Shown: positions 16,822 to 26,490, counted from the stretch's first letter. The stretch: DNA of 64,000 nt from Comamonadaceae bacterium (GCA_947375135.1 CANCER010000008.1:1-64000); one strand, 5' to 3'. Notes: generated by a model not told the origin, from the letters alone. Numbers and translations are program-made.

Positions 16822-19571
16822 GGTTTGCTGCCGGCGTTGCGGTGGCATGCATGGCGCTGCTGTTGGCTGTGGGATGTGCCAGGGCGCAGTCGCTGCCGGA
16901 TGCACCTGCGCCGCAGCCGGCGCAGATCCAGTCGCGCCTGGTGGAGGTCCGGGTCAATGGCGCACCGATGCCGGAATTTCAGGAAATCGTTCTGGCCGAT
17001 GACGGCCGCTTGTGGGTACCAATCAACAACATCGTGGATTTTGCTGAAGGCCGCTTCGAGGCTGCGGGTGCCGCCACGGTGTACGAGTTGGGCAGTTCAG
17101 TGCAGGGCTTGCGCTTGGATCCGGCCAGCCGCAAGGCGCGTGTGGGTGCTAGCGAGCAGGCGCTGGGCGATCTGCTGATGGTGGCAGAGGATGCGCTGAT
17201 GCTGGAGCGCAGTGCCCTGCAGTCTTTGTTTGGGTTGACGGTCCATCTGCGTGCCGTGGAGGGTTATATGGAAGTGCTGAGTGAACGCCCGCTGCCGCGC
17301 GACCTGCGCATTCTGCGGGAGGGGCGCTGGGGTCGCCTAGGGCAGGGGCAGCCGCAAGACGGCATCCGGGCGCGTGTGGTGGACGTGCCCTATGTGGCGG
17401 CGCAAGCGCTGCAGGCCGACGTGAACCTGGGTGCCAATCAAACCGAAACCGGGCAATCGACGGCGGCGTATGACGTGTCTGCTGCTGCCGAGGCGCTGTA
17501 TTTGACGCACCGCCTGTTCCTGGCGGGTACCAACGACCAGAAGCTGGCCAATGCGCGCTGGTGGGCGGGACGTGCAGACCCGCGCGGCGGCGTTTTGGGG
17601 CTGGGCGCCTTGTATGGCCTGTCTGTTGGCGATGTCTCCGGCATGTCATCCCCCCTGGTGGGCAATCTGGGTTCGGGGCGTGGCGTTCGCATACAGGCGG
17701 CCCCTGTGGCGCTGACCGACAGTTTTTCCCGTACCGCAGTGCAGGGCGACGCCACCCCGGGCTGGGATGCGGAACTGTATGTGGATGACATGCTGCGCGA
17801 CTACCAGCGGGTGGGGTCAACCGGGCGCTTTGTGTTTTCGGACATCGGCATCAATTACGGCAGCAACCGGTTGCGTGTGGTGCTGTATGGCCCGGGAGGG
17901 CTGACGCGTACCCAGGTGTTCGACCAGTCGGTATCGGCCGGCATGGTGCCGCCGGGGCGGGCCTATGGCTGGGCTTCGTGGGTGCAACCGGACCATTCGG
18001 TGTTTGGTCTGCACGACCAGAGCAGCACCAATGCTGCGGGCAACGCGGTGTCCCTGCGGGGCGACTGGGGCGTGAGCGATTACCTGACCCTGAGCGCCCA
18101 GTGGGCACAGCGCTCCGGAGTGCAGCCGCCGGCTGGAGCCGACCTGGCGCCGCTACCGACCCAGGCACAGGATTACCGGGGCCTGGAAGTCCGGACCCAA
18201 CTGCGCAGCCTCGGTGCCACCGTGGGCCTGGTGGACAGTGCCAGCGGCCGCCACGCCTGGTACGGCAACACCTACTTGCCGCTGGGGCGCACGGGTCTGA
18301 GCCTGGGGCTGGAGTCGGCCGACGCGGGGTTTGAATCGCCTTATGTCGGATCTGGCGCGTCGGCGATGAAGCGGCACACCCGTATCACAACGTCGGTGCC
18401 TCTGGGTAGCGCCAGCAGCAAGTTGGGCAGCATTGCCCTGTCGGGCGAACGGGTGGAGCGCCAGGATGCCTCGGCCACCGATGTGGGGCAGGCGATTTAC
18501 GGGCACTCGATTGATGGCGTGCCGGTTACCCATATTCTGGAACTCACGCGCTTGCTCGGTGGCGGCGGCACTGCGGACTGGAGCCAGCCCAAGGGCTACT
18601 ACCGGCTGCTGAGCTCCTATATGGGAGAGGAGTACCTGCTGCGCGGCGAAGTGGTGAGCGTCTTGCAGCCGCAATGGCGTTTCTCCCAGGCCAATCTGCA
18701 AGCCACCTACCAGCGCACCGACCGCGATTTTTTGACCGCCGGCGTCAGCCTTTCGGCAGACGGTCACATCGGCGTGTCGGGCGCGTACAGCAAGGACTTT
18801 GGTCACTTCACGTGGACCCTCTCCGGCTCCAGTTCGGGTACGGGTTACAGCCTGGGTACCACGCTGACCTTCAGCCTCGGCTTTGCAGCGGGGCGTGGCT
18901 GGCGCATGGCCAGTGCCAAGCAGGCCGATGCCGGTGCGCTGGAGTTGCAGGCCTTTCGCGACCATGACCTCAATGGCCTGCAGGATGCGCAGGAGCCTGG
19001 AATACAGGGCCTGCAATTTGAGCTCAACGGCATCCCGGTCGAAGAATGCAGCGATGCATCGGGCCGCATGGTGTTCCACCATCTGGACCCTTCCGGCCCG
19101 GCGCGGGTGAGCGTGACGCGCCGCTACATGGAAGACGATTTTCTGACGACACCCCTGCACGACTTGCTGATCTGGCCCCGGGTGGGCCGCTTGATGCAGG
19201 TCGGCATCCCTTTGGTGGATGCGGTCAACGTGGAAGGCAGTGTGGGCTATAGCGACGCCAAGGGTGTGGTGAAGGGCCTCGGCTTGGCAACCGTCAGCGC
19301 CTTTGACGTGCAGGGCAATCTGGTGGCCGAAGCAAAAACACTGTCGGATGGCTACTTCAACTTTGAGGGCCTGTATGCCGGGCACTGGCTGCTCAAGGCG
19401 AGCACGCGCCGCTTGCGGGCCAAGGGTGAGGAGGCGACCCTGGCGCAGGAATTGGACATCGCTAACCGGGTCGACCGGGTGGGCGGTGTGCAGTTGGTAT
19501 TTCCCTATGTGGCAGAAGCTTCCGGCACCGAGGCCGAAGCCGTGGCCCCGGCAGCAGCGGCGAAACACTAG
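16770..19571 (+). CDS. Outer-membrane fimbrial usher-like protein with C-terminal SdrB-like domain
   Basis: About 933 residues from the GTG at 16770; later starts at 16815 or 16851 are possible. A signal peptide (AAGVAVACMALLLAVGCARAQS) is followed by a domain starting LVEVRVNGAPMPEF, as in ushers, and a long barrel-like region rich in alternating hydrophobic strands (about 200-700) with the AELYVDDMLRDYQRVGSTGRFVF motif of usher barrels. After residue 700 come FRDHDLNGLQDAQEPGIQG, an SD-repeat B-like (CnaB-type) motif, and a carboxypeptidase-regulatory-like repeat (AKTLSDGYFNFEGLYAGHWLLKAS). It should secrete and assemble the subunits encoded around it. Confidence 0.8.
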   Translation: MEPISRRRGAVRTVVRLGFAAGVAVACMALLLAVGCARAQSLPDAPAPQPAQIQSRLVEVRVNGAPMPEFQEIVLADDGRLWVPINNIVDFAEGRFEAAGAATVYELGSSVQGLRLDPASRKARVGASEQALGDLLMVAEDALMLERSALQSLFGLTVHLRAVEGYMEVLSERPLPRDLRILREGRWGRLGQGQPQDGIRARVVDVPYVAAQALQADVNLGANQTETGQSTAAYDVSAAAEALYLTHRLFLAGTNDQKLANARWWAGRADPRGGVLGLGALYGLSVGDVSGMSSPLVGNLGSGRGVRIQAAPVALTDSFSRTAVQGDATPGWDAELYVDDMLRDYQRVGSTGRFVFSDIGINYGSNRLRVVLYGPGGLTRTQVFDQSVSAGMVPPGRAYGWASWVQPDHSVFGLHDQSSTNAAGNAVSLRGDWGVSDYLTLSAQWAQRSGVQPPAGADLAPLPTQAQDYRGLEVRTQLRSLGATVGLVDSASGRHAWYGNTYLPLGRTGLSLGLESADAGFESPYVGSGASAMKRHTRITTSVPLGSASSKLGSIALSGERVERQDASATDVGQAIYGHSIDGVPVTHILELTRLLGGGGTADWSQPKGYYRLLSSYMGEEYLLRGEVVSVLQPQWRFSQANLQATYQRTDRDFLTAGVSLSADGHIGVSGAYSKDFGHFTWTLSGSSSGTGYSLGTTLTFSLGFAAGRGWRMASAKQADAGALELQAFRDHDLNGLQDAQEPGIQGLQFELNGIPVEECSDASGRMVFHHLDPSGPARVSVTRRYMEDDFLTTPLHDLLIWPRVGRLMQVGIPLVDAVNVEGSVGYSDAKGVVKGLGLATVSAFDVQGNLVAEAKTLSDGYFNFEGLYAGHWLLKASTRRLRAKGEEATLAQELDIANRVDRVGGVQLVFPYVAEASGTEAEAVAPAAAAKH

Positions 19572-20129
19572 ATGGCCTATTCCCCTTTTGCTTTGAAGCG
19601 TGGCGCAGGGGCCCGGCTGCTGCGCAGCCTGTGGCTGGTGTGGCTGTTCGGGCTGGGACAAGCCCTTGCTGCAGAGACCTGCCCCGGTGTGTTGGTGGAG
19701 GTCACCCGCCCGATAGATTTTGGCGAGATCCGGTTTGAGCCCAAGGTACTTGGTGGCTGGATCAGCCTGCAGCCGGACGGCGTCTATCTGCTGTCTACGG
19801 GGCTGGCCGTTTCTGCGCGCTCACAGATCTACGCAGGTGAAGTGCGCCTGCGCGCCCCGCCCCGCGTGACGGTGGTGCTGGCGGTGGATGTGCAGCAAGC
19901 CACCGATGCGAACCGGGGCTTTGAAATGGCGGCCTTCAAGGTCAGGGCGCCGGGCGCAGTGGTGCAGCAGCAGGGGGAACTGCTGGTACTGCGCACGCCC
20001 GATGCCAGTGCGACTGCGCAGGTCGATGTGCGTATTGCCATTGGCGCGGACCTGTTGATCAAGCACATACCCCCGGGCAAAACGCGCTATTCCGCCATGC
20101 TGGGTTTGCGCTGCCTGCAGGCGGGTTGA
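19572..20129 (+). CDS. Secreted fimbrial subunit-like protein
   Basis: 185 residues, beginning immediately after the usher stop codon, so translationally coupled. The signal peptide SLWLVWLFGLGQALAAE precedes a beta-rich mature part (CPGVLVEVTRPIDFGEIRFEP... ending YSAMLGLRCLQAG). The pattern resembles DUF4402-type subunits, with the opening cysteine strand followed by IDFGEIRF. It may be a minor or adaptor subunit. The assignment is mainly from context. Confidence 0.65.
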   Translation: MAYSPFALKRGAGARLLRSLWLVWLFGLGQALAAETCPGVLVEVTRPIDFGEIRFEPKVLGGWISLQPDGVYLLSTGLAVSARSQIYAGEVRLRAPPRVTVVLAVDVQQATDANRGFEMAAFKVRAPGAVVQQQGELLVLRTPDASATAQVDVRIAIGADLLIKHIPPGKTRYSAMLGLRCLQAG

Positions 20130-20135
20130 AGGACC

Positions 20136-20756
20136 GTGATGGCATTCAGAATTCCAACCGGTTTGTGCAGAGGGCGCTCCATCCTGCAGCACAGCTGCAG
20201 CGCGTTGGTGCTGCTGCTGTCCTGCGGCGGGGTCGGTGCGCAGAATGCCGGTGCGGCCTCTGTGAATGCGCTGGCCGGCCTGATGCCAGTTCTGCAACTG
20301 GTGTGTACGGACGTGGATTTTGGCGTCTGGCGCGTGCAAACCCGCAACAATGCCCAGGCCAGTACGGTGGATCTGGATGACCAGAACGGCACCACGCTGG
20401 GGGGCCAGGCGGAGGGTTTGTCCAAGGCCAATAGCACACGCCAGCCGGTTGCGGGCACTTGCACGGTGAGTGGCTCCCAGGCCGGCAGCGGACAAAAAAT
20501 CGGGGTCGCTCTGCTGAACGTCGCGGACGTCGATTTTGGTGGTTCAAGTGATCACGAATTGGGCCACCCGGGTGCGGCTGCGACGATACGGGCCAACTTC
20601 TCCGTGCCCAACAAGGTCACGGTAATCGCCGGATCCGCCAGCTTCAAGGTGCGGGGGACGCTCAGCATCCCGGCCAGAATTATCCGGGAAAACTACGGTG
20701 CCTATGTTTCGGTGGCGCCGGTGCAGGTGCAGGTGATTGACGCCGTGGTACCTTGA
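20136..20756 (+). CDS. DUF4402-like fimbrial subunit, paralogue of the first subunit
   Basis: 206 residues. The mature part ASVNALAGLMPVLQLVCTDVDFGVWRV mirrors the first subunit (ASVNAVAGLAPVVIVSCTDVNFGVWRI), and the ending FKVRGTLSIPARIIRENYGAYVSV...VQVIDAVVP matches too. A signal peptide (CSALVLLLSCGGVGAQ) is present. ATGs at 20136 and 20139 are both possible. It is the last gene of the fimbrial operon and is likely a tip or minor subunit. It converges with the damaged regulator gene after a 6-bp gap. Confidence 0.75.
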   Translation: MMAFRIPTGLCRGRSILQHSCSALVLLLSCGGVGAQNAGAASVNALAGLMPVLQLVCTDVDFGVWRVQTRNNAQASTVDLDDQNGTTLGGQAEGLSKANSTRQPVAGTCTVSGSQAGSGQKIGVALLNVADVDFGGSSDHELGHPGAAATIRANFSVPNKVTVIAGSASFKVRGTLSIPARIIRENYGAYVSVAPVQVQVIDAVVP

Positions 20757-20762
20757 AAAGTG

Positions 20763-21450
20763 TCAGGCCACTTCAAGAAAGTGCAGGTCGGCCGCGAAGA
20801 TATAGCCCCTGGCGCGCACGGCCTTCAAAGGGGCGGGGTCGCCAAGCTTGCGCCGCAACCGGCTGACCATGACTTCCAGCGCGCGGGGGTCATAGCAGTC
20901 CGGGATCTTCCCCATCGATTTAATCAGGGCATCCCGGTCTGCAAAGTGGTCTGCGCAAGGCCAGTGCCCGCAACAGTTCGACCTCGGACAGGGTGAGGTC
21001 TATTCTGGTGCCGGTGGGCGTGGTCAGTGTCATGTGGATGTCATTGAGCAACCAGTCGGTTCCCGCGGCAGGCGCCGGCTCTGCCCGGCGCACCAGCATG
21101 GTGAGGACCGCTGCCAGTTCCTCCGTGTCCACGGGCTTGCCCAGGTAGTTGTCCGCACCTTCTTTTTGCGCCAGCAACCGGTCGGTCGCGTTGTTTCTGT
21201 ACCCGAGCATCACGATACCAATCGACTTGCTTGCCAGGCGCAGGCGACGCGAGAGCAACATGCCGTCTTTCCCTGGCAAAGCCAGATCGATAACCGCCGC
21301 AGCCCAGGGTGGGTTGCTGGTGATTGCCGACTCAAAGCTTGAGCCATCGGCAAACGCCATGCTGGTATATCCAAGCGCTGACAGCTTGCCTTCCAGCGCG
21401 TCGCGCAAAACGGCGTTGCCTTCGATGATGGCGATACAGGGTGCATTCAT
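20763..21450 (-). pseudogene. OmpR-type response regulator with a frameshift in the DNA-binding domain
   Basis: The receiver domain (residues 1-120) begins MNAPCIAIIEGNAVLRDALEG, has the phospho-acceptor Asp in VIDLALPGKDG and the Lys in NYLGKPVD. The acidic pocket reads EGN and the switch Thr is replaced (VMLGYRN), so it may not signal normally. A winged-helix domain starts at LTLSEVELLRALAL, but the frame then hits a stop at about 20920. The missing half (ADRDALIKSMGKIPDCYDPRALEVMVSRLRRKLG...RGYIFAADLHF) continues in another frame to a TGA at 20763-20765. One base gained or lost near 20951-20960 explains this. It may once have controlled the convergent fimbrial operon. Confidence 0.75.
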
Positions 21451-21776
21451 ACTTTCGTCCTCTTCACTGCCCGTGCGATCCCCGGAGCGCTGTACGCCAC
21501 AACATCCGGTACCTTGTCTATCAATGCAACCATGCCCGTGAAACTGTTGCCAGCAGTTCAGGCAGGAGGACACTGAATTGAACTCCCTTGAAGCATCTTT
21601 GTGTGTGAATAAAAGCACAATTGTATCAACCAGAACACATTTAGAGGCGTAAATGTGAAAAATCAGCAAATTTTTGCAGTAAATGCTGCGCTGAATCCAC
21701 GCGCTTTCGCACGGTGTAGCGGCTTTTTGCGGTGTCGCAAGACCGGTCGTAACAAGTCGCAGAGGGCTCGCGTTCC
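21451..21776. other. Intergenic region of 326 bp, AT-rich in part
   Basis: No gene is supported here. The stretch 21590-21690 is unusually AT-rich for this window and carries a perfect inverted repeat CACATTTA (21636-21643) with TAAATGTG (21650-21657). It lies upstream of the frameshifted regulator and downstream of the 8-oxoguanine deaminase gene (both minus strand), so it could hold the regulator's promoter and an operator. Confidence 0.4.
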
Positions 21777-23210
21777 CTAGCGTGTGGCCAACTGCAGTGC
21801 CATCCGGTTGTGCCGCTCCAGCAGCGGCCCCAACTCCAGCGTGGTCAGTTGGCCCTTGCGCACCACGACCTGGCCGTTGACCACGGTGACGTCGGTCTGC
21901 GGGCTGCCGCACAAAAGCAGGGCACCTACCGGGTCATGCACCGCACCCCCGGCAAAGGACAGGGTGTTGAGGTCAAACAGCACCAGGTCGGCACACATGC
22001 CCACGCTCAGGTGGCCGATATCGCTGCGCCCCAGCACCTGCGCGCCGCCGCGCGTGGCCATGTGCAAGGCGTCGCGCGCGGTCATCTCGGCCGGCCCCAG
22101 GTCGCAGCCGAAAAAGGTCTTGCGCTCGCCCGAAGGCAGTGTGCGTTCAACCGGGGCCTGCAGGGCGCGGCCTACGCGGGCCAGCAGCAGGGCCTGGCGT
22201 GCTTCATTCACCATGTGGGCAGCGTCGTTGCTGGCGCTGCCATCCACGCCCAGGCCCACCGGCACACCGGCATTGAGCATGCGGCGCACGGGGGCGATGC
22301 CGCTGGCCAGGCGCATATTGCTGCAAGGGCAGTGCGCCACACCGGTTTTGCTGGCGGCAAAAAGGCTGATGCCTTCGTCGTCCAACTTCACACAGTGCGC
22401 GTGCCACACATCCGGCCCCAACCAGCCCAGGTCCTGCGCGTATTGCGTGGGGGTGCAGCCGAACTTCTCGCGCGAGTAGGCGATGTCGTGGTCGTTCTCG
22501 GCCAGGTGCGTGTGCAGGCGCACGCCCTGGGCACGCGCCAGTTCGGCAGACAGGCGCATCAGATCGCGGCTGACGCTGAAGGGCGAGCAGGGTGCAACAG
22601 CCACCTGGGTCATGGCCCCGAAGCCGGCGTCATGAAAAGTTTCGATCACGCGTTGCGTATCCTTCAGGATGAAGTCTTCCTGCTCCACCACCCGGTCGGG
22701 CGGCAGGCCGCCCTGGCTTTGGCCCACGCTCATGCTGCCGCGCGTGGCCGTGAAGCGCATGCCGATTTCGCGCGCGGCTGCAATGCTGTCATCCAGGCGC
22801 ACGCCATGGGGGTAGATGTAGAGGTGGTCGCTGCTGGTGGTACAGCCCGAGAGCAGCAACTCGGCCATGGCCACCTGGGTGGAGACATGCACCATGTCGG
22901 GCGTAAGCCCGGCCCAGATCGGATACAGCCCTTGCAGCCAACCAAACAGCTCGGCGTTCTGCACCCCGGGAATGGCCCGGGTCAGGCTCTGGTACATGTG
23001 GTGGTGGGTGTTGACCAGACCGGGTGTGACCAGGTGGTGGCTGGCGTCTATGACCTCGTCCGACTGCAGGGCATCGGCGGGCAGGTCGGCGGTCGGACCG
23101 ATGAAGGCGATGACCTTGTCGCGAACCAGGACAGAGGCATTGCGCAGTTCGCTGCGGGCGTCGTCCTGGGTGGCAATGGTGTGGGCGTTGTGAATCAGCA
23201 AGCTGGGCAT
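21777..23210 (-). CDS. 8-oxoguanine deaminase (amidohydrolase family)
   Basis: Deaminates 8-oxoguanine to urate. 477 residues. Metal-binding motifs of the amidohydrolase superfamily are present: the first His pair in LVTPGLVNTHHHMYQSLTR (about 70), HTHLAEND (about 235), a later HC in DVWHAHCVKLDD, and the Asp of LGVDGSASNDAAHM. The combination matches the PA0142-like 8-oxoguanine deaminases rather than GuaD, a separate copy of which lies at 38743. It sits back to back with a Crp/Fnr regulator at the left edge of the purine island. Confidence 0.85.
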   Translation of the reverse strand: MPSLLIHNAHTIATQDDARSELRNASVLVRDKVIAFIGPTADLPADALQSDEVIDASHHLVTPGLVNTHHHMYQSLTRAIPGVQNAELFGWLQGLYPIWAGLTPDMVHVSTQVAMAELLLSGCTTSSDHLYIYPHGVRLDDSIAAAREIGMRFTATRGSMSVGQSQGGLPPDRVVEQEDFILKDTQRVIETFHDAGFGAMTQVAVAPCSPFSVSRDLMRLSAELARAQGVRLHTHLAENDHDIAYSREKFGCTPTQYAQDLGWLGPDVWHAHCVKLDDEGISLFAASKTGVAHCPCSNMRLASGIAPVRRMLNAGVPVGLGVDGSASNDAAHMVNEARQALLLARVGRALQAPVERTLPSGERKTFFGCDLGPAEMTARDALHMATRGGAQVLGRSDIGHLSVGMCADLVLFDLNTLSFAGGAVHDPVGALLLCGSPQTDVTVVNGQVVVRKGQLTTLELGPLLERHNRMALQLATR

Positions 23211-23360
23211 GGGCGCAATCAGTCCTTTGGGTGAGCAAAAAATCCGAGGCCGAATCCCACTGGGAAAACTGTGTTGTCTCCAGAGGCGAGCGCCGCGCTG
23301 CCGTGCGTACCGGGCTGTGCGTGGCCATCATAGCGTGGGCTTTTACTTTCCCCCGGATGT

Positions 23361-23374
23361 TTGATCTTGCGCAA
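23361..23374. promoter_or_regulatory. FNR/DNR-like binding site upstream of the Crp/Fnr gene
   Basis: TTGATCTTGCGCAA matches the consensus TTGAT-N4-ATCAA at 8 of 10 fixed positions, 36 bp before the Crp/Fnr start. The encoded regulator has an E..SR recognition helix suited to such sites, so autoregulation or control of the divergent deaminase gene is plausible. Confidence 0.45.
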
Positions 23375-23409
23375 AGTGATACCTGCTGCATCACGGCAAA
23401 GTGGGCGCC

Positions 23410-24075
23410 ATGTTCGCTAGTCAATCTGCATTCGTCTCCACCTACCCAGCGCAGTCGGTGCCGTCCGGCACGGCCTTGTTAAAACGGGGAGTGGCAGCGG
23501 GTGTGGCTGTGTTCATAGAGTCCGGCCGCGTGGTGCTGGGTGTTGCTTCTGCTGCCGATTTGGCACTGACCGATGGCGATGCCGATGCCGCGCAGGCCAT
23601 GGAGCACCAGTTCGGCGTGGTGGAAGGCCCGGCCTGGCTGGAAGCCAATGCGGCGGTGCTCGACTTGCCCAGTGCAGTGGATGCGGTGGCCGAGACCACC
23701 GTGGTGTTGCGCCGTGTGCCGCTGGATGCGTTTCGCGCTTCACTGAATGGCAGCACCCTGGCTGCGTTGGCCATCCTGAACGATGTGGCGCGCGCGCACC
23801 GCCAGCAAATCGAATTGGCGGTGAGCCGCTTGTCCAAAGATGCGGAGGCGCGTTGTGCCGAATGGCTGCTGCGCCATGCCGAGTCCACGGACAAGGGGGT
23901 GTGCTCGGTGAAGTTGCAACAGCGTAAACGCCTGATTGCAGCCCAACTCGGTATTGCGCCGGAAACGCTGTCGCGCGTGCTGCGCCATCTGCGTGAACGC
24001 AGCCTGATCAGCGGCTCGGGGCGCATCGTGAACCTGGTGGACCCGGGCGGTTTGCGTTCACTGGCCGGTGTGTAG
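23410..24075 (+). CDS. Crp/Fnr family transcriptional regulator
   Basis: 221 residues. A cyclic-nucleotide-binding-like beta-barrel (about 15-110) precedes a dimer helix and a helix-turn-helix with QQRKRLIAAQLGIAPETLSRVLRHLRERSLI. The PETLSR pattern places Glu and Arg as in FNR proteins, which read TTGAT half-sites. N-terminal cysteines for an Fe-S cluster are absent, so it is not an oxygen-sensing FNR of the usual kind. The effector is unknown. It lies between the 8-oxoguanine deaminase and xanthine dehydrogenase genes and overlaps the 3' end of the convergent xdhB by 18 bp. Confidence 0.85.
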   Translation: MFASQSAFVSTYPAQSVPSGTALLKRGVAAGVAVFIESGRVVLGVASAADLALTDGDADAAQAMEHQFGVVEGPAWLEANAAVLDLPSAVDAVAETTVVLRRVPLDAFRASLNGSTLAALAILNDVARAHRQQIELAVSRLSKDAEARCAEWLLRHAESTDKGVCSVKLQQRKRLIAAQLGIAPETLSRVLRHLRERSLISGSGRIVNLVDPGGLRSLAGV

Positions 24076-26490
24076 TTGTTGCCCGGACTTCAGGGCTGCC
24101 AAGACGTTTTCCGGCGTCGCAGGTGCGGTGAGTTGCACCGCAGCACCGTCTGCGCGGGCCTGCGCCACCGCGTGGCGCAAGGCCTCATACACGCTGATGG
24201 CCAGCATGAAGGGGGGTTCGCCCACGGCCTTGCTGCCGAACACGTTGTCCTCGCGGTTGGGCTCGGGCCACAAGTCCACCTTGAAGTGCTGCGGCACATC
24301 CCCGGCGGTGGGGATTTTGTAGGTGCTGGGCGCATGGGTGGATAAAAAACCCTTGTCATTCCACACCAGCTGCTCCGTGGTGAGCCAGCCCATGCCCTGC
24401 ACAAAGCCGCCCTCGATCTGGCCGATGTCGATGGCCGGGTTGATGCTGCGCCCCACGTCATGCAGGATGTCGACCTGGAGCACTTTGCTCTCGCCGGTCA
24501 GCGTGTCAATCGCCACCTCGGTGCAGGCCGCGCCGTACGCGAAGTAGTAGAAGGGCCGACCGGAAAGCGTGGTCTTGTCGTAATGGATTTTGGGCGTGCG
24601 GTAAAAGCCGTCGCTCCAGAGCTGGATACGGTTGGCATAGGCCATGCCCACCACCTCCTCAAAGCTGCGCGTTGCCTTGGGCGAGTGCACCCGGCCGCCG
24701 GCAAAGCGGATGGCACCGGCGCCGCAGCCGTCCAGCCCGCAGACAAAGGCGGCCAGGTTGTCACGCACATGGCGCGCCGCGAACTGGGCGGCGCGGCCGT
24801 TGAGGTCGGTGCCGGCAGAGGCGGCCGTGGCAGACGCATTGGCCACCTTGCTGGTATCGCTGGCCGTGGCCAGCACCTTTTCAAATGCAATGCCCAACTC
24901 GTCGGCGACGATTTGCGCCACCTTGGTATGCAGGCCCTGGCCCATCTCGGTGCCGCCGTGGTTCACCTGCACACTGCCGTCGGTGTACACATGCACCAGG
25001 GCACCGGCCTGGTTGAACAGGGTTGCGGTGAAGCTGATGCCGAACTTCACGGGGGTGATGGCAATGCCGCGTTGGAGTACCGTGCTTGTTGCATTCCACC
25101 GTTCGATGTTGGCGCGGCGCTGGCGGTAGTCGCTGCTGGCTTCCAGCGTGCTGAGCAGCGGCTGCAGGATGTTGTCTTCCACTTGCATCCGGTAGTGCGT
25201 GGTGTTGCGCTTGCCGCTGCCATCGGCCAAGGGCTCTTCGCTGTAGAGGTTGCGCAGGCGCACATCCAGCGGGTCCATTTGCAACTGCCGCGCAATGTCA
25301 CCCATGAGGGTTTCGATCAGGATCACGCCCTGCGGCCCGCCGAAGCCGCGAAAAGCCGTGTGGCTTTGCGTGTTGGTTTTGCAGCGGTAGGAGGCAATGT
25401 CCACATGCTCCAGGTAATAGGCGTTGTCGCTGTGGAAAATGGCGCGGTCCGCCACCGGGCCGGACAGGTCGGCGCTCCAGCCGCAGTTGGCGGCCATCAT
25501 CAGTTGCAGTGCGGTCAGGCGCCCTGTGTCATCAAAGCCTGCGGTGTAGGCGTATTCAAACGGATGGCGCTTGCCGGTGACCATGAAGTCGTCGTCGCGG
25601 TCCAGGCGCAGCTTGATGGCCGCCCCCACCTTCTTGGCCGCCACCGCCGCCCACACCGCCAGATGCCCGGCCTGGGTTTCCTTGCCGCCAAAGCCTCCCC
25701 CCATGCGCCGGCATTCCACGCGCACGGCGTGGTTGTCGATGCCCAGCGCGTGCGCTACCCAGTGCTGCACCTCGCCGGGGTGCTGGGTGCTGCTGTAGAC
25801 GGTCCACTGGTTTTGCTCCATGGGCAGCACATAGGCGATCTGGCCTTCCAGATAAAAGTGCTCCTGGCCACCGACTTCCAGCGTGCCGGTGTGCGTGTGC
25901 TGCGCGCCTTTCATGGCTGCTGCCGCGTCGCCGCGGCGCACATGCACCGGCGGCAGGACATAGCTTTGGGCTGTCAGGGAATCCTTGACGCTGAGGATGG
26001 CGGGGAGGGCTTCTATGTCCAGCGTCACCTTGCGCGCGGCGTGGCGCGCCTGCAGCGTGGTTTTGGCAATCACCAGGCCGACGACCTGGCCGACAAACTG
26101 GACCGTGTCCGTGGCAAACACCGGCTCGTCACCGGCAAAGGCGGCCAGCATGGGGTCGCCGGGAATGTCGCGCGCCAGAATGACGTCGACTACGCCGGGC
26201 ATGGCCAGCGCGGCGCGGGCGTCCACGCCCAAGAGCTTGCCGTGCGCCACGTTTGCGAGGATGGGCGCGGCATGCAGGGTGCCGCGCACCTCCGGCAGGT
26301 CGTCAATGTAGTGCACGGCACCGGCCACCTGGGCAGCGGCGCTTTCGTGATGGATCGAGCTGCCTGCGGCGGGGGCGGTGGCCCGAGCCGGAGCGGCAGC
26401 AGTTGCAACAGCAGGGGCAGCGGCGCCTGCAACCAACCCAGGCGCGACGGCAGGATTCACTGGTAGCGTGGCTTTGGACTTCTTGCTCAT
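24058..26490 (-). CDS. xdhB: Xanthine dehydrogenase, molybdopterin-binding subunit
   Basis: The large subunit (810 residues) of the enzyme that oxidises hypoxanthine to xanthine to urate. The N-terminus has an extra Ala-rich stretch (residues 15-45) before the conserved HHESAAAQVAGAVHYIDDLPE. Molybdenum-cofactor motifs include GGGFGGKE (about 265), AFRGFGGPQG, HGGTEMGQGL and, near the end, the catalytic-Glu region FGSKAVGEPP. Its ATG overlaps the xdhA stop (ATGA), so the two are coupled. The chaperone gene xdhC, often next in the operon, is not present: the next gene is the convergent Crp/Fnr regulator. Confidence 0.95.
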   Translation of the reverse strand: MSKKSKATLPVNPAVAPGLVAGAAAPAVATAAAPARATAPAAGSSIHHESAAAQVAGAVHYIDDLPEVRGTLHAAPILANVAHGKLLGVDARAALAMPGVVDVILARDIPGDPMLAAFAGDEPVFATDTVQFVGQVVGLVIAKTTLQARHAARKVTLDIEALPAILSVKDSLTAQSYVLPPVHVRRGDAAAAMKGAQHTHTGTLEVGGQEHFYLEGQIAYVLPMEQNQWTVYSSTQHPGEVQHWVAHALGIDNHAVRVECRRMGGGFGGKETQAGHLAVWAAVAAKKVGAAIKLRLDRDDDFMVTGKRHPFEYAYTAGFDDTGRLTALQLMMAANCGWSADLSGPVADRAIFHSDNAYYLEHVDIASYRCKTNTQSHTAFRGFGGPQGVILIETLMGDIARQLQMDPLDVRLRNLYSEEPLADGSGKRNTTHYRMQVEDNILQPLLSTLEASSDYRQRRANIERWNATSTVLQRGIAITPVKFGISFTATLFNQAGALVHVYTDGSVQVNHGGTEMGQGLHTKVAQIVADELGIAFEKVLATASDTSKVANASATAASAGTDLNGRAAQFAARHVRDNLAAFVCGLDGCGAGAIRFAGGRVHSPKATRSFEEVVGMAYANRIQLWSDGFYRTPKIHYDKTTLSGRPFYYFAYGAACTEVAIDTLTGESKVLQVDILHDVGRSINPAIDIGQIEGGFVQGMGWLTTEQLVWNDKGFLSTHAPSTYKIPTAGDVPQHFKVDLWPEPNREDNVFGSKAVGEPPFMLAISVYEALRHAVAQARADGAAVQLTAPATPENVLAALKSGQQLHTGQ

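Noticed and set aside
24460..26466. Long plus-strand frame opposite xdhB
   Set aside because: The opposite strand encodes XdhB with all molybdopterin motifs; this frame shows no domains.
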